64,000 bases of DNA from Thozetella sp. PMI_491 (lineage: Eukaryota; Ascomycota; Sordariomycetes; Chaetosphaeriales; Chaetosphaeriaceae). The notes under the pieces are model-generated. The model ran no database searches, was not told the DNA's origin, and saw only the letters and a program-made list of their open reading frames with translations. The stretch is from NCBI GenBank assembly GCA_021432635.1, contig MU270068.1, positions 62,001 to 126,000 on the forward strand, given 5' to 3'. A program made the position numbers and the translations under genes. Shown piece by piece: positions 44,704 to 56,670 of this stretch; positions within the stretch are counted from its first letter, which is position 1, and each line of letters begins with the position of its first letter.

Positions 44704-47700
44704 TTAGCTTAGGTCGAACCCAGCTCCAGCCTGCACCGCATATAGCAGCTTATTCTTAAGGACCGCTGCGCTTTCGTACGCGGGAAGCTTGAGTAGGTTG
44801 ACGCATGTACTGGCACTGGGAAGTCGCTCCTGGTCCGCGCCGCCGAACCGAATCGTGAACCGCGGCCTCAATTGGCTGAAGCCAAGCAGAGGCGCACGAG
44901 GTGTACTGGTGACATACTTGAGCACTTCCCGTCGCTCGCTGTCCTCGAGCCCGTGCATGACTTGCCAGAACAATTTGATGGTGGGATGCTCCTCGCCGTC
45001 ATCGCCGATCATGTACGGTCCGCTGTAGTCGGTGTGCGCGCGCAAGTCCTCGACATCGATCTCGGAGCTGTCCCCTCCGACGAGCCACTGCAACTCGTTC
45101 TGGTTGAACATGCGCAGCCAGGCGGGATCAATGATGGTGGTTAGGCCGCGGAGGAATGCACGAGTCTGCGGTCCGGGTTGATTGACGAGACGGTGGCGGG
45201 CAACGTAGCTAATGTACAGCGGCCGGTTTTTGTTGTCAACCGCGATGTTCTCGCCGTCGGGCAAGAGGTCACGTGTGATGGTTTTAAGGGGTCGGCCCGG
45301 TGCCGACACTTGATCATCGATGGTGAAATCTAGACCGAGGTCCTTGACATCGCCGTCGAAGTTTTTGAGCCGCAGCATTCCCTGGTACAGCTCTTCGTCC
45401 AACTCGCGTAGGTCGTTAATGTTGGTGCGGAAGCTACTGTCGACCTCCGATGCCCACTTCAAGAGGAAGAATCCGGCAAATACAATGTCGATCAGGATGC
45501 CTTCGTACATGCATTTGCCAATGATCCTTCCCAAGAACTCGTATTGCTGGAGCAGTTTGGAAATATTGTCGTGCCAAAGCTGAGTGCCTTCAGGTGTTCC
45601 CGCTTCACGCAAGCTCTCCTTCAGTTGGTCCACAGCGCAGGGGTTGGGGAAGTATGCATTCTTCTTGTTGGTCACGAACAGGCCTTCCTCATCTCCAAAC
45701 GCTTCGTTGGTGACGCTCGTGAGAAACTCTTTTGTGACACCTCCACCGTCGATTCCTGCCTCTGGGGCGCCGAACTTGTCAATGAATGTGATCTGGATCG
45801 GTTCCTTGAGCCCAACGCCCAGCTCGTAAAAAGCTTTCATGGCGTCCGAGAACAGCTGGCCTCTCTTGATCTCGCCATGGTGTCTCCCTAGGACATCCCT
45901 CCCGTGCGAGTTCGGCTCGAAGGGGTTGTTTCCACGATGGCGATTCATAATGGCAAGTCGCCACTGGTCGGGATCGACATAACCTTCCCTCCTGTTCCCC
46001 ATATCAAGGTACACAAACTGCCTGAATATCTGGACTCTGACGTCGAAAGGGATGATGAAAGGCATGTTCCGGAGAATATTAAGCCTTGGGCTCGCCGCCT
46101 TGCGGTTTCTCTCTTCACTTGCCTTCTTGTGCCGCTTTTGGAGCTCCAGACGGGCATGTAAGGATTGCAGATGGCTCGAATACGTTGAAAATCGAGGGGG
46201 TTCGTCAAGATCCATGGCCTGATCATCGTCAACTTCCTCCTCTTCATCGTCATCCTCCCCCCCCTGTTGCTGCTGCTCGAAGTCTACGATCACGGCCTGT
46301 AAGAACTCATCAAGATCCTTGAACTTTTGTTTCATGAGCCAGTGGTCCTGGGGTAGGAATCGACGTCGTGAATCGCGCTCGTACAACATATGGACTGCCG
46401 TTGTAACTAAGTCCCGAAAGGCGCTAAAATCAATACCGATGGCGACCGAACCGGAAGAATCTTTCTGCGACTCCAACCGGGAGCGGAGGGTCGAGCCGGT
46501 CAAAAAATCATCGATCCTGTAGGCAGGCCTGGAGACACCTCCCTTGAAGAGATCTGGGCCGTACCAATGCAGCGTAAAGCCGAGGTTCCTTAAAAAGAGG
46601 CTGAGACGCGTGGTCTCTTCTAGTGAGAAGGCACTTGCTCCAATACGAGAGACAGTCTTCCTCTCGCCAAGCGGTGGGTAGAGGCCGTTGAAAAAGTCCT
46701 CGTCGTCTGTGAGCCTGAGCACGAAGATGTAAAGCTCAAGGAACAAAAGGGTAGTCCGCCATTCTTTCTCTAGCATCGAGCCTCCGATCGAATTCGTGGA
46801 GTTGCCAGGGCGAAGCTGTCCCAGCAGATCACGAGCTGCTTCCTGGTCGGTCAGCACTACAGAGAATATTGTCGTGCAGCTCAAAGCCGACCAAAAGAAC
46901 TTCACCGCTGGGATCCGGCCGTGCGCAGTAGAAATGTCCGCGAGATACAAGCGCATCCGAATTTCGTCACCTGATTCGGGGAAACAGTGCACCAGGGTTA
47001 AAATATAGCCGGCAAGGAAGCTAGCATCGTGGGAGTCGGCAGCAGACAGCTCGTTTTGATTCCTAGACTTTGTTAACTCGTGCCAGCAGTATCTGGTCGA
47101 AAGCGGCTCACAGAGTGAACTTGTCCAACAACTTCTCAATCTCTACTGCATCAGGCAGAGACCGAAGCTGGGAGAACACATAAGGTGGGAGTAAGAAGGA
47201 AGCTAACGCAGCCTCATCTTTCTGATTTGTTGCTGCAGCAGAATGTGCTTTGATACCGTCTCTGACCCGAGTGGACAACGCGGCCAGGTGCGTGTATAAG
47301 GCCTTAAGGTAAAGAAGATGAAGGGATTCCCCTGTCTGGGCTCGCTGGATGCCTATGAAGTGAGCTAGCAACCAGATGCGTGCAGACTCATCCTGGGTGC
47401 TGAGATCTGGAACGTCGAGGAGAGACTCGGATAACATGTCGAGGTCGATATGAGCTGCAAATGCCTGCGTGTTTCCCTCGAATTGGCTGAGGCCGCCTTG
47501 GGTGAGAAAATTCCAGGCAAACGCCCGGTAGGCTGCCTGCCTGAGTGCATCTAAGGATAGTCAGCGGGGATTCCGGAAGACAAAATATGCCAGGACGGCG
47601 ATGCTCAGAATATAAAAATTCATAAACTCAGCATACCAGGTGCTTGTGTTTCGTGCAGTAGTGCAACGGCCACCTTGAGCACGACCTCCAGTACACTGCC

Positions 47701-48414
47701 TGGTATATCGGTTCGTTCAACTTGCTTCGCAAGTGCTTTATATAGGCTTGCGAGGTTTCGTTCCGCCGACTCAGGCCAACGCTGCAGTATTTCGTTGATG
47801 GCCGTCAGGAATGTCTCGGTATGGGCATCTGAATGGCTCGCTTTGAAGCTGCATAGAGGCAGGGGTTAGCAGCTCGCTCAAACTCGGGGAGCGCTTGCCG
47901 GAGCTCCGTCGGGACAAGCATACCTCTCCAGGGAAGCCAAGAGTATTCGAACCAGGTTTATGAGGCGGGTTTGGTGGATGGCTTGGGACTGGAAGCAGTG
48001 AAAGTTTGTCTGGAGGAGGTCCCCCACCACCACATTCAGTCGTGCGACGTCGGCTGGGCGGCTGGCCTGGAACGAGGCAAGCACGAGCGGAACAGCTTGG
48101 AGAAGTCTTTCTTCGGGCTCAAGCATGGAATCGCCGCTGTAAAGTTCGTCGAGAGCCTGGCGCCGAGCCTGGCGCAAGCTGTTTCTTGTCTGCTGGCCTC
48201 TCCATATTCGTTGGACGTTCAGGGTAGCTCGGAGCCGGTCCCGCTGGCGTTGCCGCTCCTCCCGCTGCTTGTTGGCATCCTCAACCGACTTGCTCGGGCC
48301 TGAATGCGAGCCAGGCGCCCATGAGGTGCCGCTGAATGGATTTTCCCTCCTCTGGCCGCCGCTCAGGTCGACCTTGCGTTGCTTTTTAGAGCTTCCGGTG
48401 AAGGAGCCGAACAT
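44704..48414 (-). CDS. HUL5: HECT-type E3/E4 ubiquitin ligase Hul5 (UBE3C-like)
   Basis: Extends ubiquitin chains on proteasome-bound and misfolded proteins. Exons 47924-48414, 47637-47848, 47112-47550 and 44704-47092 give 1176 aa with consistent phases. The N-terminus (MFGSFTGSSKKQRKVDLSGG) and IQ-like motif (LNVQRIWRGQQTRNSLRQAR) are typical of the Hul5/UBE3C group. The HECT domain occupies the last ~350 residues: GGVTKEFLTSVTNEAF, EFLGRIIGKCMYEGILIDI, FLRGLTTIIDPAWLRMFNQN, GFSQLRPRF and LPSASTCVNLLKLPAY, with catalytic Cys1144. An acidic run (DDDEEEEVDDD) lies in the linker. The gene is divergent from PAB1 across 2.65 kb. Confidence 0.93.
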
Positions 48415-51065
48415 GGTGCCGAGTCGTCCGGATCTTCTGGCGGGGTCGTGGCTGGCGGAGGGAAGGGGGGACGAGAGGGAGGCGGAGGTCGGGTCAGCCG
48501 GCTGACAGTGTCGCGGCGCACATTTACGAGGGTCTCATAATCTGCAGGTCGTCGCAACCTTGGTTCTTTGAAATGTTGTGCGGTCGAGTGGGAAGGGGAA
48601 AAAAAAGAAGTGCTCCCTAGGTTAATGGTGACACAGACTGCTCGAGCTTCTAGACATCCGACTGACTAGGTAGCTGACTAGGCGTCAGGTGCGGCGCACA
48701 CTGCGCTGGGCCCCAAGGTCATTTGGGGCTAAAGTTCGACCGACCGGGTACCTTGGGCCGTGGTCGCCACGCCCCTCCCTTCCAGAAGGTTCAGTCAGGC
48801 TGGCCTATCTAGGCCACCTGCACTTTGCCTAAGCCCAGGCACCACTATCGATGACAAACCAAGAACTACCTAGTGCGTATATACCCCAGCGATCTTGCGC
48901 GCTAGCAGAGGAATTTGGCTGGCTTTCATGCCCCTCGCAGGACTGGGCACGCGGCGAATATACCATGAGATACGGCAGGCGTGTCGTCGTACTGTAGATG
49001 TGCCTGTACTAGAATGCAAAGGAATCCTGCCAAAGGAGGCGGGATGGCAATTGGAGGGAATTGGTGCCTGCTCATTACATTTGTACAGTACCTATAGCAG
49101 ATGGTGGGGTCAATCTGTTGCAGACAGCCCCTCAGAGCCCTTGCAGCAGAGCTTCCGGGGCGTCGTCAGCAGGGAGGCTGTCGCACCGAGGCAAAACCCC
49201 AACTTGGGGCAGGTAGTTACAGAAGTCGCAGCTAAAAGAATGTTTTCACCGCCTTAGAGGCACAGACCATCATGCAATTCTGCCGGCAGAATCATCTTTT
49301 TGGAGTTCCAGGGGACTCAGCCGCTAATATAACTAAAGCTTTAGCGCTTAATGCCCCTGATAGTGCCATTGGTAACTAAAATTCTAGGGGAAAAGAAGGT
49401 TAGGAGCATTGTTCAGTCTTGGCGTGAAAGGCGGTGAGCACACTCTTTGGTTGCGACTTCCATGGGATGAACATTACAGTATGTATGACCCAGAATGAGG
49501 ATGCGGCCAGTATCTAGTGGCCAAAGCGTCGAGAGACCAAGTCTGAGACTGTTATGGCGGGTCACCCACTGCGTCGACCCTGACGCCCGTCCAGTTTAGC
49601 GTCGACGGTGACAACAGCCAACCCCGGACTTTGCACATGCTCGGGAGTGAGCTGCTACTTGGGTCTGTCCAACCAGATGTGGGCCATCAACTGTTTGCGG
49701 GGCCCCGATAAGCATTTTTGATAAGAACGCGACTCCACACTGACAAGCGCATTGAAATTTTTGTGATGGGATAGCGTGACAAAATTAGGCAGACCCCGTT
49801 ACAGGAATACTAGGATACTTGGCGACAACAGGGAAGGGCATGACAGGTCGTGGTGAAATGAGTTTGTGCCTGCCTGCCTGCCTGCCGTGGGATGGTGGGA
49901 GCCCAGCTGTGACGACGCAGATGCAGAGAATGCTGCTAGTCTTGCCCACCAACCAAGGAAAAAGCAAAAGCCACAGTGCAATCAGGTGCGGGCGACTGTC
50001 GGTGTAAGTTGGAAGGAGCGGTCTGCCCTTGTGGCAATTAGGTCATTGGTAAGTACTTACACTTGGGCCGATCTCACCGTCTGTAAATCTTCAGAAATCG
50101 GTGGCTTCCGATCCAAGAAGGATCCCATATCTAGATGCGGCAAATCTCTGTCAAATCCGGCAAGTAGATAGCCGGATACTCTCCCTGTTCTCCGCTTAGC
50201 GGTCGAGTCCTCTCATTTGTAGCCGCTGCCAAACTTTTTTTTCCACCCATGTCCTTTCGCCTCGCGTAAATACAATTGGCAGGCGAAACAGCTCGGCAGC
50301 GGTGTTGGCGGTCTGCTTAATTACATAATCGAACCCTAGCTCACCAATTAACGGGAAGGAGACACGAATTTGGGAAAAAATTCTGTCTCTATTTGGATCG
50401 AGGCCGGTCTACCTTCTCCTCTTCTTCCTTTCCCTCCTCAACCCATCCTCAAAACTCTTTATCCTCAAACTCCTTCGAGCATCCAGAAGGGCGTCGGTCA
50501 GGCACGATACCACTTGTGTGTATGTCCCCATCGGCCTCTTTTGTGCACATCATCAAAAACTTCACCAAAAAAAATTGAAAATCCAACCAAAAACCCCATT
50601 TCATCAACCAAAAAAATCCAAACAACCTCCCACTCCCACTCCCCTCCAAGGAAGACACAACATCCCCCCCATCTTCCATTCCTCCAGACCGTTATCGTCA
50701 AATCAGACCTGCATAACCCATCGCAGCGGCTTGCCTTTGAGTCAGGCGGTTCGCTTTGTCTGCTGTCCTTCCCGTGTGCCAGCGGCTTCCTCTTTCCAGT
50801 AACCTTAAAGCGTTCGATTTCGAGGTAGGCTCGTGCCCCCCCCCGGCCCCCAGAGCCTCTTTGCGAGACCCTTCCATCACCATTTCCCTCTCGTACACCA
50901 TCTCCTCTTCCTTGCCTGAACTTCCCGAACCGCTACCTTTTCCCAAGGTGCTAGAGCCTCCTTTCACCACAGCGCTGGCCTCACTTCTAGCAAACGGCAC
51001 TTGCCTCCCACCACAGCAGACTGACTTTCCATTAGCATCTCCAGCTCAACCAATCGATCTTGACC
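48415..51065. promoter_or_regulatory. Upstream region of HUL5 and PAB1
   Basis: About 2.65 kb between divergent starts. The HUL5-proximal half has no recognised gene. From about 50400 the sequence is C/T-rich and then A-rich (50547-50635), likely the PAB1 leader. A leader intron is possible: a GTAGGC donor near 50824 and a CCACAG acceptor near 51017. Confidence 0.45.
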
Positions 51066-53385
51066 ATGGCCACCGCTGCGAACCCCGGTGCTGTCGACCA
51101 GCTTGCCGACCAGCTCGGTGCCGCCAACCTCAACGGAGGTGACAAGAATGCGCCCGCCCTCAACACCAGCGTCGCTGCCGGCGAGGGCCAGGGCGAGGAC
51201 GATGGTCGTACCCCGGGCTCTGCCGCTCCGCATCCCCAGGCCTCGGCCTCCCTGTACGTGGGCGAGCTAGACCCCTCTGTCACCGAGGCTATGCTCTTCG
51301 AGCTGTTCTCCCAGATTGGCTCTGTCGCCTCCATCCGTGTCTGCCGTGATGCTGTCACCCGTCGTTCGCTCGGCTATGCTTATGTCAACTACAACACCAC
51401 TGCCGACGGCGAGAAGGCTCTGGAGGAACTCAACTATACCCTCATCAAGGGCCGTCCCTGCCGCATCATGTGGTCTCAGCGCGACCCCGCCCTGCGCAAG
51501 ACCGGCCAGGGCAACGTCTTCATCAAGAACCTGGATGTCGCCATCGACAACAAGGCCCTCCACGATACCTTCGCCGCTTTCGGCAACATCTTGAGCTGCA
51601 AGGTTGCTCAGGACGAGAACGGCAACTCGAAGGGATACGGCTTCGTGCACTACGAGACGGACGAGGCCGCGGCCCAGGCTATCAAGCACGTCAACGGCAT
51701 GCTCCTGAACGAGAAGAAGGTGTACGTCGGTTACCACATTCCCAAGAAGGACCGCCAGAGCAAGTTTGAGGAAATGAAAGCGAACTTCACCAACGTCTAC
51801 GTCAAGAACATCAACCCGGAGGCCACCGACGACCAATTCCGCGAGCTGTTTGAGAGGTACGGCGACATCACGTCCTCTTCGCTCGCCCGGGACAACGAGG
51901 GAAAGAGCCGCGGCTTTGGCTTCGTGAATTTCACCACCCACGAAAGCGCTGCCAAGGCAGTCGATGAGCTGCATAACAAGGAATTCCACGGTCAAGACCT
52001 ATATGTCGGTCGCGCCCAGAAGAAGCACGAGCGCGAGGAGGAGCTCCGCAAGTCTTATGAGGCTGCTCGCCTTGAGAAGGCTAACAAGTACCAAGGCGTC
52101 AACCTGTACATCAAGAACTTGGATGATGAGATTGATGACGAGAAGCTGCGCCAGATGTTTGCCGAGTATGGCCCCATCACCTCGGCTAAGGTTATGCGCG
52201 AAGGAAGCCCCGGCTCCGGCGAGGACGACCTTGAGGAGCCTAGGGAGGAGGAGGAGAAGTCCGAGGAGGAGGGCGAGAAAGACGATAAGAAGGGCGACAA
52301 GAAGGTCGTCGGCAAGAGCAAGGGCTTCGGATTCGTCTGCTTCAGCAACCCTGACGATGCCACCAAGGCCGTTGCCGAGATGAACCAGCGTATGGTCAAT
52401 AACAAGCCCCTCTACGTCGCCCTGGCCCAGCGTAAGGACGTTCGCAAGAGCCAGCTTGAAGCTAGCATCCAGGCTCGCAATCAGCTTCGTCTCCAGCAGG
52501 CCGCGGCTGCTGCTGGCATGCCCCAGCAGTTCATGCAGCCCCCCGTCTATTTCGCCCCCGGCCAACAGCCTGGTTTCATGCCCCCGGGCGGCGGACGCGG
52601 CATGCCGTTTCCTCAGGGCGGCATGGGCATCCCCGGTGTCCAGGGAGGCCGCCAGGGCCAGTTCCCGGGCAACTACAACCAGCAGGGTGGCCGCGGCATG
52701 CCTCCTCAGCAGATTCCTCCCATGTACCCTCTGGGCCAGTTCCCTCCGGGCGCTTATCCTCAGCCAAACAACCCTCAGTTCCTGGCTGCCATTCAGCAGG
52801 TCCAGCAGCAGGCCGCTGCTCTTGGTGGCGGCCGTGGCGGCCCTGGTGGTCGCGGCATCCAGGGCGGAATGCCCATGCCCGGCGGTCTGCCCCAGGGCAT
52901 CCAGGGCCAGGGCATGCCCGGCTTCCCTCCCAATGGCCGGCCCCAGGGGGCCAATGTCGGTGGTGGCCGTGGCGGTGGCATTAACAACCGCGGTGGATTC
53001 CCTGCCGGCGCCGGCCGTGGTGCCCCCGCTGGTGGTGACCTGAGTGCTGGCGCTCTGCTGCAGTCTCAGCTTGCGTCTACTGGCAACTCTGCCCAGCAGA
53101 AGCAGATTCTGGGAGAGAACCTCTTTCCCAAGATCCAGGCCATCCAGCCTGAGCTCGCCGGCAAGATTACCGGTATGCTCCTGGAGATGGACAATGCCGA
53201 GCTGATCAACCTGTATGTGTAAACCCCAACTCTAAAATCAGGCACATGGTTACTAACATTGCTGCAGCCTTGAGGACGAGTCTGCCCTCCACGCCAAGGT
53301 TAACGAGGCCATGGCTGTGTACGACGACTACCTAAAGACTCAGGACGGCGACAAGAAGGACGAGAAGGCCGAAGAGAAGGCTTAG
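51066..53385 (+). CDS. PAB1: Poly(A)-binding protein, cytoplasmic and nuclear
   Basis: Coats poly(A) tails, supports translation and recruits PAN2-PAN3. Exons 51066-53212 and 53268-53385 give 754 aa. Four RNA-recognition domains follow an acidic N-terminus: RRM1 ([19 protein letters not shown]), RRM2 ([20 protein letters not shown]), RRM3 ([20 protein letters not shown]) and RRM4 ([20 protein letters not shown]), each with an aromatic RNP1 such as KGYGFVHY or [11 protein letters not shown]4 contains a long acidic/Lys insertion. A Pro/Gly/Gln-rich linker leads to the C-terminal MLLE domain ([18 protein letters not shown]). The terminal 39 codons lie on the second exon. An in-frame TTG at 51060 is not the start; ATG 51066 is. 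Confidence 0.95.
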
Positions 53386-54394
53386 GCCTGTCTCAACACT
53401 TGAACCTTGCCACCTCTTCGCGCACGATATCGCCTGGGTCTTTCTCTCGCACCATGTCAGTTGTCTACGGCCGATTTCGTGCTGGTTTCCGGAAAAGTTT
53501 TGATACCACCTGAAGTGGCGGCAGCCCTAGTCATCTCCGGAGCGGCCAATCTCCATGATCTTATCCCATATCGGGCGTGAGACCATGGTAGTGGCCGTTC
53601 CCGGCATCTGCAGTGGCTCTTTGCGGCCGCCTTTATTTATTCTCCCTCTTTCTTGTAATGATAGACTTGCTTGCGTTCTTTGGGCGGGCATACTCTGGTC
53701 TGCCAGGGTAGCCAACCTCGGTCACGGCTGGAGGAGGGTTTCGTTTTCCACCACCCAAAACTTGGCGTTAATGGTTACGGTCACCCACGAACGGTCGACC
53801 CCTCGGCCAGTAGCTCCCGGCGAGGATGAAATTCAACAGAATACCCCGGTCCCTCTAGTAATGATATCTTAGAGGGCCATCATCACACCGACGTCTTTTC
53901 TGGACCAGATAGACGTTATCGAGCTCTAGCTAATAGACGAGTAAAAGTTCTCATGACGGGCGGCGGCCTGCACGAGTAGGCATGTGAAAGTGATGTTTGC
54001 CCATCTCAGTTGAACGTGTATATTTTAAGATGACCTTGTTCCACGATGGAGAGACTAGAGAAGTGAGGATGGGCAAATCTAGTTCCGTCTAAGGACAATA
54101 AGACAACTCTACTTGTTTTAATATGGACTTTATTATTGGCTTACTATGAACGGAATCCTACCAAGCATACGATTCCAAGTGCCTAATTCTCGTGCCGTAA
54201 ATCCTTGACACCTGTGATCCTGTTTGACAAAATGCCACGAACTGTCAAGCCTGTCCGCCTTCTCGCCCATTTCTATCCCAGGTGTGTATGTTGTGTCAAC
54301 GAACGCCGAGAGCCACGGTACCATGATAAGACACAAATCGAAAAATCAAATCACAGCCAACGCCTGTCCCTGCATGATGACCTTGTGCCCGTGT
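53386..54394. other. Convergent intergenic region downstream of PAB1
   Basis: About 1 kb between two convergent genes. No gene recognised; an ORF at 53555-53872 has no domain. Confidence 0.45.
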
Positions 54395-56267
54395 CTACCT
54401 AGCGCCAGTAGCGTGGGCGGGCGCACTCATATCGTCAAGCAGCCTTCTCGAATTCGAACCGCGAACGCTCCCGTACAGAATTTCCATCAGCTTGCTCTTC
54501 TGGCGCGTCCTCACGCCCTCAAGATAACCACCAACATCCTCGAGTCCACGGATTTGGTCCTCGAGCGTGAGCGTGCTGCTGTTGACAGACCGCACGAGGG
54601 GGCTCACGAGCTTCCGCCGGAGGTTCTCCAGGTTCGCCTTGAGCGCAAGTAGCTTATGGTTGTGCTCGACCAAGATGCCCTTGTTACGGACTGTCTTCTC
54701 GCGCACATTTTGGAGAAGCATCCGGTTGCGCTCGTACTTCTTGACCTCCCCCTTGTTGGCGCCGAGGATGCGCGTCCAAAGTGAGCTGAGTAGCTCGCCG
54801 TGCTGCTCGTCCTGCTGGGATGACTCGCGCACCACAGTGCGCGCCAAGTTCAAGAATTGGTGGTCAATGGCTTCAAAGAGACCGAACAGGGCGAGGCTGT
54901 GCTGCAGCTCGCTGTTGATCGCATCCTCCAGCACGGAAAGAAATTCATTGAAGGCACGCTGCAGCGTCTGCCTAGTGCGCTGTGGGGTCGACAGCCCAAA
55001 TATCGATTGCGTCAGGCGGCCGAGGCCTGTAGGCTGCCCCGTTGCCGTGTTCTCCAGTATGCCTGCAGCGCAGAACATGTTGTGGATGTTGTCGAAGGCA
55101 GACGAAAGTGGCTGCGATGGGAGGTTATGCAGTTGGGAGAGCTCCCGGCGAGCCCAATCCATAACGATGAGTATCCTAGTGTGTGTTAGCACCAGCACAA
55201 CCTGAGACGGAGCTACTTGGGCCCGTGGAGCCGAGTCTGGTCTGGCTTACCCATCAATATCTCCGTCAACATTCGCAAAGAATTTGGTCAGTTCGATGGC
55301 CAACGTCTTCAAACTGTCGCTAAGGTCATCGAGCTCCTTGACAATTATAGGAGCTGAGGTCATGTTGCTACTGCGCACGCTCTCGCCAAGGTCCCAGACC
55401 GCAACGCCCGTGGCCTGGAGGTCGCCGACTTGGGACACCCCGTTTTCGGAGTAGTATATGAGCGGCTCGAAAGACCGCGCGACGCTTGCTACCTTGACGA
55501 GGTCAGGCACTGGCCGCAACGAGGCGGGCTCGAAGAGGGAACGCAAAGCCCCTATCGCCAACACTGCAGCCAGGACAGAGAGGATCATCGACGACCACGA
55601 CGTGGATTGCAGAAGGATGATGGCCGATTCGATGGGTTCCGTTCTCTGCTGGACTTCGGCACGCACAGCAAAGCGGATGTCTGATACTCAAAGTTAACCC
55701 AACTCGGACGTGATAAAGCTGGGTTTCGCGGGACTCACAGTTTTCAGATACGCCCTTCGGCCCAACGACAGTGGCTTTCGAGTCGGCAATGTCCTTCATG
55801 TCCGTCTCGTCGATCTCCTCCTTGATTTGGTACTCGGGCGCCGTCGCGAACTCGGGCTCGGGACTACGCTCCTTCTCAGGGGACAAGCTGCCGGTAGGTA
55901 GCCTCGTGCGCATGGCTTGGGCGAGAATCTCTTCGCCTTCATCGGCGCTCTCGTATTCGGGACTCGTCTCCCGAGACCGCGAGTCGATGTCATCGTACCT
56001 CAGGCCGAAGTTGGGAAAGTTGTCACTCTTGCGCCAGAAGCCGCTGCTGCGATCGCCGTTGCCGAGGCGCCTCCAGGCTGGGGGACTGTAGCCACCGGCG
56101 GAGGCGACCGAGTCGTCCTCCTCCAGGTCGCTGCTCGCCACTGTGTCGTCGCTCCGAAACCCCGAGTGGGCTGACGGGTACCCGAACGGCGGCGGGCTGC
56201 CAATCGATGGCTCGAAGTCCTGAAGCGAGGCGTCGAGATGATCCAGAGGATCGAGGGCTTTCGCCAT
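54395..56267 (-). CDS. Conserved fungal protein with one membrane helix and helical C-terminus
   Basis: Function unknown; the pattern resembles a conserved filamentous-fungal family, recalled but unnamed. Exons 55739-56267, 55251-55686 and 54395-55175 give 581 aa. The N-terminus starts MAKALDPLDHL, then an acidic, Ser/Pro-rich region (GYSPPAWRRLGNGDRSSGFW; PTGSLSPEKERSPEPE) that looks disordered. SDIRFAVRAEVQQRTEPI precedes a membrane helix at about 207-226. A conserved helical region follows (KSFEPL-like RSFEPLIYYSENGVSQ, ELTKFFANVDGDIDG, DWARRELSQL) with further coiled-coil-like stretches to the end. The start at 56267 gives a typical N-terminus, but an overlapping upstream frame (56023-56670) is discussed separately. 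Confidence 0.78.
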
Positions 56268-56670
56268 GTTTGCTATCCGGTGCACTCTTGGCTCGCTCTC
56301 TGTCGCGGTCTTTTCCGCGGTCGCTACGGCTGCTGTGCTTTCTGCTGCTCCGATCCTTGGGGCTGGAGCCGGAGCTGCGCAGACGGTCTAGGAGGAGAGG
56401 CGGGAGGGGTTTGTCAAGCAGGGCCCGGGGCGTCGTGGGCGTGGACGGGTAGTCGGAGTCTAGCTCCTCGACCTCAATAGTCTGGGCCTTCTTTTGGGCC
56501 TTGTTCCACCGGAAGAGGGAGTAGTTTACCCGGAGTGGCCGGAGGGGTGGGAGGTAGAGCCAGAGGAAGACAAGGCCGAGGGTGAAGGTCGCGACCCAGG
56601 TGCTAGGGGCGATGGAGATGCTGAAGATCGCTATGGAAACGTGGTTGTTCACCGTCACGAGTCCATACAT
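56023..56670 (-). CDS. Possible upstream overlapping ORF, 215 aa
   Basis: An ATG frame overlapping the start of the preceding feature in another frame. It begins with hydrophobic sequence (VSIAIFSISIAPSTWVATF, then TLGLVFLWLYLPPL), continues with VEELDSDYPSTPTTPRALL, then becomes Arg/Ser-rich. The first 114 codons look protein-like; the rest overlaps the coding sequence of the neighbouring gene. A 55-base intron (56273-56327, GTAGCG to GATAG) would fuse it in phase to that gene, but it lacks a clear branch site. May be a real N-terminal extension, a separate small gene, or chance. Confidence 0.3.
   Translation of the reverse strand: MYGLVTVNNHVSIAIFSISIAPSTWVATFTLGLVFLWLYLPPLRPLRVNYSLFRWNKAQKKAQTIEVEELDSDYPSTPTTPRALLDKPLPPLLLDRLRSSGSSPKDRSSRKHSSRSDRGKDRDRERAKSAPDSKHGESPRSSGSSRRLASGLRAIDWQPAAVRVPVSPLGVSERRHSGEQRPGGGRLGRLRRWLQSPSLEAPRQRRSQQRLLAQE

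Noticed and set aside
51060-51065. PAB1 start at 51060
   Set aside because: The codon is TTG; the next ATG (51066) is the normal start.
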